Positions 8,202 through 15,320 of a stretch of DNA of 25,424 nucleotides are shown in pieces. The notes beneath the pieces are model-generated. The model did no database searches, was not told the origin of the DNA, and saw only the letters and a list, made by a program, of their open reading frames with translations. Position numbers and translations under genes: made by a program. Positions within the stretch are counted from its first letter, which is position 1; each line of letters begins with the position of its first letter. The stretch is from Bacteroidota bacterium (GTDB taxonomy: Bacteria; Bacteroidota; Ignavibacteria; Ignavibacteriales; Ignavibacteriaceae): positions 1-25,424 of the forward strand of contig JAEXTA010000226.1 of assembly GCA_023453665.1 (NCBI GenBank), read 5' to 3'.

Positions 8202-8609
8202 ATGGAAGAAAAATCTTTTATTGATAAAAACGTTAAACCTGATGAAACCGGTTTAAAGAAAGCACTCGGAAAAACTTTTTTAATGTATGAAAGATTAATT
8301 AAACTGGTTTCATCATATAAGTCTGAATGGTCATTTTATAACAAAAGCGGTTGGCTGCTTAAAATTTTTGATTCAAAGAAAGCTTTGTTTTACATCGTTC
8401 CGCTTAAAAATGAATTTATGGTAAGTATGACAATTAGAGAAAATGAGCGGACTGTTTTTATGAAAGATGAAGAATTATCTTGTTTTCACGAAGACATGAA
8501 AAACAGTAAAAAATATCCCGAAGGTTATGCTTTGAGATTTGTCATCAAAACAAAAAAAGATTTTGATAACGTGTACATATTCATCCAGAAATTAATTACG
8601 ATGAGATAA
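8202..8609 (+). CDS. DUF3788-family protein
   Basis: A 135-residue soluble protein with the DUF3788 pattern: an N-terminal helical stretch ending in SYKSEWSFYNKSGWLLKIFD, then KKALFYIVPLKNEFMVSMTI, an alpha/beta fold, and a C-terminal LRFVIKTKKDFDNVYIFIQK. No biochemical function is established for the family to my knowledge; members are usually found next to small DNA-binding or enzyme domains of the SRPBCC/DUF1801 sort, as here. Gaps are 35 nt to aqpZ and 3 nt to the pirin gene, so coupling to pirin is likely. A purine-rich stretch (GGGGAACGAGGA) precedes the ATG. Confidence 0.75.
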   Translation: MEEKSFIDKNVKPDETGLKKALGKTFLMYERLIKLVSSYKSEWSFYNKSGWLLKIFDSKKALFYIVPLKNEFMVSMTIRENERTVFMKDEELSCFHEDMKNSKKYPEGYALRFVIKTKKDFDNVYIFIQKLITMR

Positions 8610-8612
8610 AAT

Positions 8613-9464
8613 TTGAGGACAATAAAAAAAATTCATTATGCCGAGTCTGTTCCGTTTGAAGGATTGAGGACAAATTCTCCCCTTCAATCACCTAACACAT
8701 CGCCGATTGATCCGTTCATACTTTTAAATCATCATGGTCCGCAGTTTTATGAACCCAATAACAAAGGGCTTCCGTTTGGTCCGCATCCTCACAGAGGAAT
8801 GGAAACAGTTACATTTATTATTGATGGTGATCTTTCACATAAAGATTCGGCAGGACATGACAGCATTATAAAATCAGGCGGTGTCCAATGGATGACCGCA
8901 GGAAGCGGAGTTATTCACGCTGAAGTTTCATCCGAAGAATTTAAAAGGAACGGCGGCAATCTTGAAATTCTTCAATTGTGGCTTAACCTTCCCGCAAAAC
9001 TAAGAATGGCAAAACCGTTTTATAAAGGTTTGCAAAAAGATGAAATCCCTTTTCAAAGTGAAGATGAAGGAAGAGTAATTGTTAAAATAGTTTCGGGCGA
9101 ATGGAAAAATATTAGAAGTGTTATTGAATCAATATCAGGAGTATCAATATTTATTCTTGAAATGAAGTCGGGAGGAAAACTTGAAACAAGTGTACCTGTC
9201 GACCATAACATATTTTTTTATGTTGTGAACGGTAAGGTGGTCGTTAATGAACATCAATCCTCTGAAGGTGAACTTGTAGAGTTTAATCACGATTCTGAAA
9301 ATATTTTTATTGAATGTAAATCCGATTCAATAATTCTGTTCGGTCATGCAAAGCCATTCAACGAAACTATTTTCGCATACGGACCTTTTGTTATGAACAC
9401 CCGACAGGAAATTCAGCAGGCTTATGAAGATTACCAGGCAGGAAAATTCGGAAACTGGGTTTAA
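8613..9464 (+). CDS. Pirin-family bicupin protein
   Basis: A 283-residue pirin: two cupin barrels, the N-terminal one with the four iron ligands His58, His60 (GPHPHRGMETVTFI), His102 and Glu104 (SGVIHAE), which align with human pirin His56/His58/His101/Glu103. The C-terminal barrel ends with FNETIFAYGPFVMNTRQEIQ and AYEDYQAGKFG, typical of the family. Bacterial pirins include quercetin 2,3-dioxygenases (YhhW) and redox-responsive binding proteins, so the role here is iron-dependent oxidation or sensing with unknown substrate. The start is a TTG at 8613, 3 nt after the DUF3788 stop; no ATG occurs before residue 63, inside the conserved motif, so TTG is favoured. Cytoplasmic. Confidence 0.93.
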   Translation: MRTIKKIHYAESVPFEGLRTNSPLQSPNTSPIDPFILLNHHGPQFYEPNNKGLPFGPHPHRGMETVTFIIDGDLSHKDSAGHDSIIKSGGVQWMTAGSGVIHAEVSSEEFKRNGGNLEILQLWLNLPAKLRMAKPFYKGLQKDEIPFQSEDEGRVIVKIVSGEWKNIRSVIESISGVSIFILEMKSGGKLETSVPVDHNIFFYVVNGKVVVNEHQSSEGELVEFNHDSENIFIECKSDSIILFGHAKPFNETIFAYGPFVMNTRQEIQQAYEDYQAGKFGNWV

Positions 9465-9530
9465 AAAATAGTTGTTAATTTTCCGGTTGTCAGTACGATT
9501 CCTTCCGATTAATTTTCAAATAAAAAAATT

Positions 9531-10568
9531 ATGCTTTCAAACACATCAATGTATAACGCACTTGTAAGGAAAGATTCTTCTTTCGAGGGAATATTTTTTG
9601 CCGCAGTTAAAACTACCGGGATTTTTTGCAGACCAACCTGCACAGCACGAAAACCAAAAAAAGAAAATGTCGAGTTCTTCAAAACAACAAAAGACGCAAT
9701 GCTCAGCGGGTACAGACCTTGCAAAGTTTGCAGCCCTCTTGAAAAATCGGGTGAAACCCCTTCATACATAAAAAGCATTTTAAAAGAGCTAAGTGAAAAT
9801 CCATCCATAAAATTTAAAGATTATGACTTACGCAAACGCAACATTGAACCAAGTAAGATCAGGCGATGGTTTATAAAAAATCATGGTATTACTTTCCATT
9901 CGTATCAAAGAGTATTCAGGATTAATTCAGCATTTAAAAAAATTCAGAACGGAGATTCAGTGACAACGGCAGCATTTGATTCGGGGTATGATTCATTAAG
10001 CGGATTTGGTGATTCATTCAAAAATATTTTCGGTGTGTCTCCCTCAAAAAGTAGAAACAAAAATATTATCGATATTACAAGAATTGAAACACCTCTCGGA
10101 ACAATGTTTGCGGCTGCTACTGATGAAGGAATCTGTCTTCTTGAATTTTCCGACAGAAGAATGCTTGAAACTGAACTGAAATACCTTGCTAAAAAATATA
10201 GCGCAACAATTGCACAGGGGAATAACAAACACTTCGAAATACTCAATCACCAGTTAAAAGAATATTTTGACGGTAAAAGAAAAAAGTTTACTGTTCCCTT
10301 GGTAACACCCGGAACGGAATTTCAGAATAATGTGTGGAAAGAACTTCAGACAATTCCTTATGCAACAACACGATCATACAAAGAACAAGCTGCAGCATTA
10401 AACAAACCTGAATCCATTCGCGCAGTAGCTAACGCAAATGGTATGAACAGGATTGCAATTATAATTCCCTGCCACAGAGTTATTGGTTCGGATGGTAACC
10501 TTACAGGCTACGGCGGAGGATTGTGGAGAAAGAAATGGCTTCTGGATTTTGAGCGTTCAAATAAATAA
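9531..10568 (+). CDS. ada: Ada: methylation-responsive regulator and O6-alkylguanine-DNA methyltransferase
   Basis: A full three-domain Ada of 345 residues. Residues 1-70: Ada zinc domain with Cys33, Cys37 (IFCRPTC), Cys64 and Cys67 (YRPCKVC); Cys33 should be the methylphosphotriester acceptor, as Cys38 is in E. coli. Residues about 78-172: AraC-type helix-turn-helix (IKSILKELSENPS, FDSGYDSLSGFGDSFKNIFG). Residues about 182-345: MGMT domain with the PCHRV active site (Cys314) and TGYGGGLWRKKWLL. It repairs O6-alkylguanine by irreversible transfer to its own cysteine and, when methylated, activates transcription of repair genes. All key cysteines are present. The ATG at 9531 lacks a clear Shine-Dalgarno; ATG at codon 7 is an alternative. 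Confidence 0.95.
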   Translation: MLSNTSMYNALVRKDSSFEGIFFAAVKTTGIFCRPTCTARKPKKENVEFFKTTKDAMLSGYRPCKVCSPLEKSGETPSYIKSILKELSENPSIKFKDYDLRKRNIEPSKIRRWFIKNHGITFHSYQRVFRINSAFKKIQNGDSVTTAAFDSGYDSLSGFGDSFKNIFGVSPSKSRNKNIIDITRIETPLGTMFAAATDEGICLLEFSDRRMLETELKYLAKKYSATIAQGNNKHFEILNHQLKEYFDGKRKKFTVPLVTPGTEFQNNVWKELQTIPYATTRSYKEQAAALNKPESIRAVANANGMNRIAIIIPCHRVIGSDGNLTGYGGGLWRKKWLLDFERSNK

Positions 10569-10611
10569 AGTGATCCAATTTCTTTTGAAGATTATGTGAA
10601 CGCTCATTTTT
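10550..10611 (+). terminator. Long-loop inverted repeat spanning the ada stop codon
   Basis: TGAGCGTTCA (10550-10559) and TGAACGCTCA (10597-10606) are perfect 10-bp complements followed by TTTTT. The left arm lies in the last codons of ada. The 37-nt loop is long for an intrinsic terminator, so this could instead be an mRNA-end stabiliser. Termination before the next gene at 10691 is plausible. Confidence 0.45.
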
Positions 10612-10690
10612 GATAACCGGCTTGATACTTACCTTGAATTAATTCTATTTTCGACCAACCTTTTATTACCAACATTGACCAAACATTTAA

Positions 10691-11230
10691 ATGCAATCCG
10701 GAAGAAAAGTGCTCGTTTATATTGCAATTAGTCTTGACGGCTACATTGCAAAAGAAAATGATGACATAAGTTTTCTTTCTCTCGTTGACAAGCCGGGAGA
10801 AGATTATGGTTATTCGGAATTTATAAAGGATGTTGATACAGTTATCATCGGAAGAAAAACCTATGATAAAGTTTTAACATTCGGTATTGAGTTCCCGCAT
10901 AAAGATAAAAAGTGTTATGTAATTACAAGAACTCCGCGCGATTCAGTTGACAATCTTATTTTTTATACGCACAGTCTTAAAGATCTCGTAATAAAATTAA
11001 AACAGGACAACGGCAAAAATATTTTTGTTGACGGCGGCTCAGAAATAATAAACGCTTTAATGAAACAAAACCTGGTTGATGAATTTGTTATCTCAATAGT
11101 TCCTGTTTTTCTTGGTGATGGAATAAAACTTTTCAGAGACGGCAGACCCGAAACAAATCTTAAACTTGTAGAGTCAAGGGAATTTGAAACCGGACTCGTG
11201 CAACTGCACTATAGAAAAATCAATAATTAA
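10691..11230 (+). CDS. Dihydrofolate reductase-like (RibD C-terminal) protein
   Basis: A 179-residue RibD_C/DHFR-fold protein: KVLVYIAISLDGYIAKENDD at the start, VDTVIIGRKTYDKVL (nucleotide-proximal helix), FVDGGSEIINALMKQNLVDE and FVISIVPVFLGDGIKLF. These match the YyaP/YwjB group of small NADPH-dependent reductase-like proteins, not FolA itself. The length is typical. The natural substrate of this group is not known. A possible promoter lies upstream (TTG, 21 bp, then TATTTTCG at 10646-10653, one base off consensus). It begins a tight three-gene run with 18- and 16-nt gaps to the SRPBCC and DUF1801 genes and ending at the 12134 terminator, so the three are likely one operon. Confidence 0.88.
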   Translation: MQSGRKVLVYIAISLDGYIAKENDDISFLSLVDKPGEDYGYSEFIKDVDTVIIGRKTYDKVLTFGIEFPHKDKKCYVITRTPRDSVDNLIFYTHSLKDLVIKLKQDNGKNIFVDGGSEIINALMKQNLVDEFVISIVPVFLGDGIKLFRDGRPETNLKLVESREFETGLVQLHYRKINN

Positions 11231-11248
11231 AAATCTAATGAGGGTTAA

Positions 11249-11689
11249 ATGAAATACTCAACTGAAATTGAAATAAATCTTCCGGTAAACAAAGTGATAG
11301 AACTGTTTGATAATCCGGACAACATGAAACACTGGCAGCCGGGTTTACAAAGCTTTGAACACATCAGCGGAACTGCCGGACAGCCCGGGGCCAAATCAAA
11401 ACTGAAATACAAAATGGGCAAACGTGAAATTGAAATGATTGAAACAATAACTGTGAGAAATTTACCAGAAGAATTTTCTGGAACTTACGAAGCAAAAGGT
11501 GTATTCAATATTGTGAAGAACAAATTCATTTCGTTACCTGACGGAAAAACAAAATACATTACTGATTATGAATTTCAATTTTCAGGTATGATGAAAATAT
11601 TCGGATTTCTGATGCCAGGGGCTTTCAGGAAAGAGTCATTCAAACTGATGAAACAGTTTAAAGAGTTCGCAGAAAAATCAACTAAATAA
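11249..11689 (+). CDS. SRPBCC (START-like) family protein
   Basis: A 146-residue protein with the SRPBCC helix-grip pattern: first strand and helix KYSTEIEINLPVNKVIELFD, then NPDNMKHWQPGLQSFEHISG (the common W..G motif after the first helix), a series of strands (KLKYKMGKREIEMIETITV), and a C-terminal amphipathic helix (FRKESFKLMKQFKEFAEKS) that would close the hydrophobic pocket. Such proteins bind small hydrophobic ligands or lipids, or act as cyclases or hydrolases; nothing shows the ligand here. No signal peptide. GAGGG (11240-11244) precedes the ATG. Middle gene of the 10691-12131 operon. Confidence 0.85.
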   Translation: MKYSTEIEINLPVNKVIELFDNPDNMKHWQPGLQSFEHISGTAGQPGAKSKLKYKMGKREIEMIETITVRNLPEEFSGTYEAKGVFNIVKNKFISLPDGKTKYITDYEFQFSGMMKIFGFLMPGAFRKESFKLMKQFKEFAEKSTK

Positions 11690-11705
11690 TTTTGGAGAAT
11701 GATTT

Positions 11706-12131
11706 ATGTATGAACTAAAAACAAAACTTACTGATGCAAGTGTTGAAAAATTTTTGAAATCAGTTAAAGACGAAAAACAGCGCGAAGATAGTTTTATCAT
11801 TCTGGATATTATGACTAAGATTACTAAACTGCCTCCGAAAATGTGGGGACCAAGTATTATCGGTTTTGGTTCTTATCATTATAAGTACGAAAGCGGACAC
11901 GAAGGTGATATGTGTCTGACGGGATTCTCACCCCGTAAACAAAGCCTTACTTTATACATACTGCCTGGATTTGAAAAGAACAAAGACCTGATGGAAAAAC
12001 TGGGCAAGTACAAAACCGGCAAATCGTGTTTATACATTAAGAAGCTAGAAGATGTTGATATGAAAGTATTGAAAGAACTTATCAAACGCGGGCTTGCTCA
12101 AACGAAGGAGCTGGCGAAAAAGTATAAATAA
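11706..12131 (+). CDS. DUF1801-family protein
   Basis: A 141-residue protein matching DUF1801 (YdhG-like, frataxin-like fold): FLKSVKDEKQREDSFIILDI, then PKMWGPSIIGFGSYHYKYES, FSPRKQSLTLYILPG, and a Lys-rich C-terminal part (KSCLYIKKLEDVDMKVLKEL). The GFG.Y.Y and SLTLYI segments are the family hallmarks. The biochemical role of the family is unsettled; it is often found with SRPBCC and DHFR-like genes in Bacteroidota and Firmicutes, as here. GGAG lies just upstream of the ATG. Last gene of its operon, followed 2 nt later by an intrinsic terminator. Confidence 0.85.
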   Translation: MYELKTKLTDASVEKFLKSVKDEKQREDSFIILDIMTKITKLPPKMWGPSIIGFGSYHYKYESGHEGDMCLTGFSPRKQSLTLYILPGFEKNKDLMEKLGKYKTGKSCLYIKKLEDVDMKVLKELIKRGLAQTKELAKKYK

Positions 12132-12133
12132 AA

Positions 12134-12165
12134 ATGCCGGATTAAAATCCGGCATATTATTTTTA
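12134..12165. terminator. Bidirectional intrinsic terminator between convergent genes
   Basis: A perfect 9-bp stem, ATGCCGGAT-taaa-ATCCGGCAT (12134-12155), is followed by ATTATTTTT on the plus strand and TTTTATTTAT on the minus strand. It lies between the end of the DUF1801 gene (12131) and the convergent end of the GH5 gene (12183), so it can stop transcription from both sides. Confidence 0.9.
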
Positions 12166-12182
12166 GAGTGAGAGTAGGTTAT

Positions 12183-14216
12183 CTATTTGATCAATATCAT
12201 TTTTTTTGTTTCGGTGAATGACCCCGCTTTAAGCTGATAATAATAAATCCCTGAGGCTAATCCTGATGCATCAAAGTTAACTTCATGCTTTCCTGTCTCT
12301 TTATAACCATCAACTAATGTTGCAATTTCATTACCAAGTATGTCATAAACTTTTAATGTAACGTGCGCCGGAGACGCATAATATGCGTCCGCTACGGTGT
12401 AGCGGATTTTAGTGTTTGGGTTAAATGGATTCGGGTAATTCTGTTCAAGATTAAATTCATTTATTGTATTTGATTCATCTTCAACATCGCTTACTGTAAG
12501 AACAAAATCATAGAAGGCAATATTAAATCCTCCGAAATAAAAATTGGCACTGAATGAATGTGTTCCCTGCGATAACCATACATCACTTACTGTCAATGTA
12601 TTCCAGTTTTGCCATCCGCCTGTAACCGGAACTGAAAGAGGATTTCCAATATTATTACCGTCCATTCGAAGCAAAATATTTCCACCAGCCTGGTTAGATG
12701 CGTATGCTATATATATATCATACAATCCCGATTGCTGAACATCAATAGTATAGTTGACATATTCTCCTGATTCTATCCATGCAATATTATATCCGTTTGA
12801 AAATGCATGACTTGAAACTTCGATATCAACGCCGTCATTTCTGTAAACCCAGCCCGTATTCCATGAAGGTCCGCCGTTACCCTGAATGTTATGATATGAA
12901 TTATCTTTATAAGCTGAGTTGTTCCTTCCCATATCATAGTCAACCGCATTAATAATTCCCGGAACTATATTGTCAGCATACTTTATAGTGGCGCCTGTAT
13001 GGGGCAATCTGAACACTGCATCAATAACATCCTTTTGATAAACACACTGATTGATATGAAGCTTTTGTGCCTGAGTATTTAATGCATTAATTGAATATTC
13101 GAGTGTAGGCTGAGGAATCTGTCCGTTCCAGTAACGTAATAACTGATTGTATTCATTTGTTTTGATTGCAGAAAGAGGTCCGGCAATTGAACCGATTTTT
13201 TTATGCGGCCACCAGGCCCAGCCGATGTTGTTTGCTTCCATCAGACTTATGCAGTCACTGAACCACTGATTTGAATTTTCACCTGATTCACCAAGCCACA
13301 AAGGAACGTTATGTGTGTTTCTGATATTCAATAAATATCCAATTGCGCTTGGAGAATTTTCATTCCAATATTTATGAAAACTGTAAACCATGTTATCATC
13401 CCAGGGTGGAGTAAGTCCGCTGAAATCAGTAGCAAACCAGTTACCTTCAATAAATACAATGTGATTTGTATCTACTTCACGGATTGCAGTTGTGATATCA
13501 ATGAATAATTGTCTTAGAGGAACATTGTTAGTACCGAGATCCCATGCTGTTTCATTTATCAGATCATAACCGCCTATCCATTCTTTATTCACATAACGTT
13601 CTGCAAGTTTTTTCCAGAGAGCAATTGTACGCTGTTTATTTAAATCACTTTCCCATAAAGACGGATAAGCCGGATCATAGTCACTTATGTTTTCAGCGTT
13701 TTGTCCACCGGGGGCACAGTGTAAATCAAGTATAAGATAAAGTTGATTTGCTTCACACCAGCTTAACAGGGAATCTATTTGCGCGAAACCTTCTTCAATG
13801 TAAACATACGGCTGATTGCGTTCGGTAAGCAGATCATAATGCATTGGAAGTCTTATTGAATTGAATCCCCATTGTTTTATGCGGTCAATATCAAGACGGT
13901 TAACATAATTTGCGTAGTAAAGATCCCAGAAAGTTTCTGCATTAGCTTCACCAATTAATGCTTTTATTTTATTTCTTATCTGTGTAGGTGAATTTGCAAA
14001 TCCGCTTGTTTGAAGCATATATCCTTCAGGTACAAGCCACCCGCCCAATCCTATTCCACGAAGAAGAATTTCATCACCATTTCCTTTAATTATTTTTTTA
14101 CCTGAAGTTTTGAGAAATCCCTGTGTGTATGATGAATCAGCTAATAGAAAGATTAAGCCCGATATGATTAATGCTGTAATTAAAAAATTCTTAGTAGTGA
14201 AGTGAACAAATTTCAT
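12183..14216 (-). CDS. T9SS-secreted GH5-CBM6 glycoside hydrolase
   Basis: A 677-residue exported glycosidase. Signal peptide at 1-32 (FLITALIISGLIFLLADSSY). GH5 TIM-barrel at about 35-370: ILLRGIGLGGWLVPEGYMLQ, GFNSIRLPMHY (Arg122), ILDLHCAPGGQN, acid/base Glu222 in GGYDLINETAWD, His281 in YSFHKYW, nucleophile Glu310 in PLWLGESG, and Trp in GWAWWPHKK. CBM6-like module at about 418-575 (VPGIINAVDYDMG, then WIESGEYVNYTIDV and DFVLTV). T9SS sorting domain from about 588 (FNLEQNYPNPFNPNTKIRY, LKVYDILGNEIATLVDGYKE). It should cleave beta-1,3 or beta-1,4 glucans or related glycans outside the cell; the barrel start resembles exo-beta-glucanase-type GH5, but I cannot fix the subfamily. The sorting domain contains a palindromic DNA insert (12373-12405). 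The downstream end shares the bidirectional terminator. Confidence 0.94.
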   Translation of the reverse strand: MKFVHFTTKNFLITALIISGLIFLLADSSYTQGFLKTSGKKIIKGNGDEILLRGIGLGGWLVPEGYMLQTSGFANSPTQIRNKIKALIGEANAETFWDLYYANYVNRLDIDRIKQWGFNSIRLPMHYDLLTERNQPYVYIEEGFAQIDSLLSWCEANQLYLILDLHCAPGGQNAENISDYDPAYPSLWESDLNKQRTIALWKKLAERYVNKEWIGGYDLINETAWDLGTNNVPLRQLFIDITTAIREVDTNHIVFIEGNWFATDFSGLTPPWDDNMVYSFHKYWNENSPSAIGYLLNIRNTHNVPLWLGESGENSNQWFSDCISLMEANNIGWAWWPHKKIGSIAGPLSAIKTNEYNQLLRYWNGQIPQPTLEYSINALNTQAQKLHINQCVYQKDVIDAVFRLPHTGATIKYADNIVPGIINAVDYDMGRNNSAYKDNSYHNIQGNGGPSWNTGWVYRNDGVDIEVSSHAFSNGYNIAWIESGEYVNYTIDVQQSGLYDIYIAYASNQAGGNILLRMDGNNIGNPLSVPVTGGWQNWNTLTVSDVWLSQGTHSFSANFYFGGFNIAFYDFVLTVSDVEDESNTINEFNLEQNYPNPFNPNTKIRYTVADAYYASPAHVTLKVYDILGNEIATLVDGYKETGKHEVNFDASGLASGIYYYQLKAGSFTETKKMILIK
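12373..12405. repeat. Double palindrome inside the GH5 sorting-domain coding sequence
   Basis: GACGCAT-aat-ATGCGTC (12373-12389) abuts CCGCTAC-ggt-GTAGCGG (12389-12405), two perfect 7-bp hairpins sharing one base and together 33 bp long, a multiple of three. On the coding strand it reads RYTVADAYYAS (residues 605-615). The segment between the first Tyr and LKVYD is 14 residues here against 9 in the other T9SS domain in this window. GACGCAT/ATGCGTC palindromes are, from memory, common dispersed repeats in Bacteroidota genomes. Confidence 0.6.
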
Positions 14217-14259
14217 TCGTAACTCTTTGTTAATAATTAATTATCAACAGCAAAGCTGC

Positions 14260-14291
14260 AAAAATCAATCCGTTTACACAGATTGATTTTT
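14260..14291 (-). terminator. AT-rich hairpin, possible terminator after the SemiSWEET gene
   Basis: AAAAATCAATC (14260-14270) and GATTGATTTTT (14281-14291) form a perfect 11-bp stem with a 10-nt loop. On the minus strand the 3' arm ends in TTTTT, so it could terminate the SemiSWEET transcript. It may alternatively act in the leader of the GH5 gene, whose start lies 43 nt further on. Confidence 0.45.
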
Positions 14292-14385
14292 ATAGATTAA
14301 ACGCAGGATTACGGATTTTGGATAGCTTCAGTTTTTCAATTTTAATAATCTGAACTTATTAAAATGATAAACACATATAGAATGA

Positions 14386-14691
14386 CTATTGAATAGTCGG
14401 AGTATGATCAGAGCCTGAAATACCGATATGTTTTTTATGGTCAATAAGAACCTTCATGGTGAAAATGTAGAAAGTTAAAATAAGAGTAACCGAGTTTGCA
14501 AAAATCATAGGCGCGGAGTCAAGCATTATTCCGTAAGTGAGCCAGCTTGAAACACCAACAACCATAAGAATAAACATACCTAAAGAAATGTCTTTCGTTT
14601 TTTTTGTTTTATATACTTTAATAGCCTGAGGCACATAGGCAACAGTTGTGCAGAAGGCTGCAACGAATCCAATAAAAGTTTCAAAGCTCAT
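14386..14691 (-). CDS. SemiSWEET sugar transporter (PQ-loop, three helices)
   Basis: A 101-residue protein of the SemiSWEET/MtN3 family with three helices. Helix 1 (FIGFVAAFCTTVAYVPQAIK) holds the PQ motif, followed by the conserved cytosolic TKKTKDIS loop. Helix 2 is GMFILMVVGVSSWLTYGIML, with the pocket Trp. Helix 3 (APMIFANSVTLILTFYIF) holds the conserved Asn that contacts sugar. It closely resembles the structurally studied Leptospira SemiSWEET in layout. It works as a homodimer carrying mono- or disaccharides through the inner membrane by facilitated diffusion. TAGGA precedes the ATG on the minus strand. It lies just upstream of the GH5 glycosidase on the same strand, which would fit uptake of released sugars, though the hairpin between them suggests separate transcripts. 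Confidence 0.92.
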   Translation of the reverse strand: MSFETFIGFVAAFCTTVAYVPQAIKVYKTKKTKDISLGMFILMVVGVSSWLTYGIMLDSAPMIFANSVTLILTFYIFTMKVLIDHKKHIGISGSDHTPTIQ

Positions 14692-14753
14692 TCATATATC
14701 CTAAAAAAAGTTGTGTAAAAATAATAAGAAACTGATTAACAAGAATAGATTTA

Positions 14754-14785
14754 TTTGCTCGATGAAATCAAAATCCGTAATTTTG
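14754..14785 (+). promoter_or_regulatory. Consensus Bacteroidota-type promoter of the tRNA-Lys gene
   Basis: TTTG (14754-14757), 20 bp, then TAATTTTG (14778-14785) matches TTTG-N17-23-TAnnTTTG exactly. With the box at -11 to -4, transcription would start near 14789-14790, which is the mature tRNA 5' end. It is the best promoter match I found in the window. Confidence 0.65.
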
Positions 14786-14789
14786 CCCC

Positions 14790-14862
14790 GCATCCTTAGC
14801 TCAGTTGGTAGAGCATCTGACTCTTAATCAGCAGGTCGCGGGTTCGAGTCCCGCAGGGTGCA
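14790..14862 (+). tRNA. tRNA-Lys (anticodon CTT)
   Basis: A 73-nt cloverleaf. Acceptor arms GCATCCT (14790-14796) and AGGGTGC (14855-14861) pair with one T-G wobble; discriminator A at 14862. The D arm is AGCTCAGTTGGTAGAGC. The anticodon arm CTGA-CTCTTAA-TCAG gives anticodon CTT, reading AAG (Lys). The T arm is GCGGG-TTCGAGT-CCCGC. The 3' CCA is not encoded (the next bases are CGA). The identity matches the general tRNA-Lys sequence pattern. It is followed by a T-rich terminator (14889-14920) and by an integrase remnant, so its 3' end probably served as an attachment site. Confidence 0.97.
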
Positions 14863-14888
14863 CGAAATTAGCGTAAAAACAAACATAA

Positions 14889-14920
14889 CCGTCTGACTTT
14901 TTAGACGGCTTTTGTTTTTT
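14889..14920 (+). terminator. Intrinsic terminator after tRNA-Lys
   Basis: CCGTCT (14889-14894) and AGACGG (14903-14908) form a 6-bp stem with an 8-nt loop, followed by CTTTTGTTTTTT. It sits 26 nt past the tRNA. Confidence 0.8.
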
Positions 14921-14932
14921 GAGCAAATTTCC

Positions 14933-14956
14933 ACTGAACGTTTTACTGAACGTTTT
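14933..14956 (+). repeat. Tandem 12-bp direct repeat
   Basis: ACTGAACGTTTT occurs twice back to back (14933-14944 and 14945-14956), between the tRNA terminator and the integrase remnant. It could be a leftover recombinase-arm or insertion scar; nothing else supports a function. Confidence 0.5.
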
Positions 14957-15026
14957 TTAGCTCTCAAACTTACCAATCTCAAATCCTTCAGTGATAAATC
15001 GATTAACAAAAATCATTGGAGGAATT

Positions 15027-15229
15027 ATGTATCTAATTAAAAGGTGCGGTATTGATGACAGAATTCATTTCATACGTTCAGGTATTCATTCGCAAGTAAT
15101 CTCGCTCAGCAAGGGGTTCCATCATTTCATATTAAAAACTTACTTGGACATTCATCGATAACAACGACGGAAATTTATTCACATGTTAATAATCAAAACC
15201 CGGGAGATGGAGTTGATAAGCTTTGTTGA
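15027..15229 (+). pseudogene. Tyrosine recombinase (phage/ICE-type integrase) remnant, C-terminal part, frameshifted
   Basis: Two reading frames together spell the catalytic end of a tyrosine recombinase. From 15027 one frame gives YLIKRCGIDDRIHF. From 15074 the next gives TFRYSFASNLAQQGVPSFHI, then KNLLGHSSITTTEIYSHV, ending at TGA 15227-15229. Joined, they match the family's HFHTLRHSFAS..LAQQGV....IKxLLGHSSITTTEIYSHV block, with the Arg of box II, the LLGH His and the nucleophile Tyr (EIYSH) still present. One missing base near 15070 breaks the frame and the box II LRH reads FRY. A further stretch (FSDKSINK, about 14984-15007, in another frame) may be older coding remains with a second slip in the A run. 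Everything upstream is lost. Located 165 nt after tRNA-Lys, the classic site for such an integrase. Confidence 0.82.
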
Positions 15230-15320
15230 AATTATAAATGACTTTTATACTGGGCATATCACTACGACTGTTACTAATTGTTCTGATACTTAATTGAGGC
15301 TGTCATGGATTGCTTCGTTC

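Noticed and set aside
9944..10246. Minus-strand 100-codon frame opposite ada
   Set aside because: Overlaps the HTH and MGMT domains, which are clearly coded on the plus strand.
14824..15009. Minus-strand 61-codon open frame ending in DSNPRPAD
   Set aside because: It is read from the antisense of tRNA-Lys (the RDSNPRPAD string is a well-known artefact of tRNA antisense translation) and continues into non-coding DNA.
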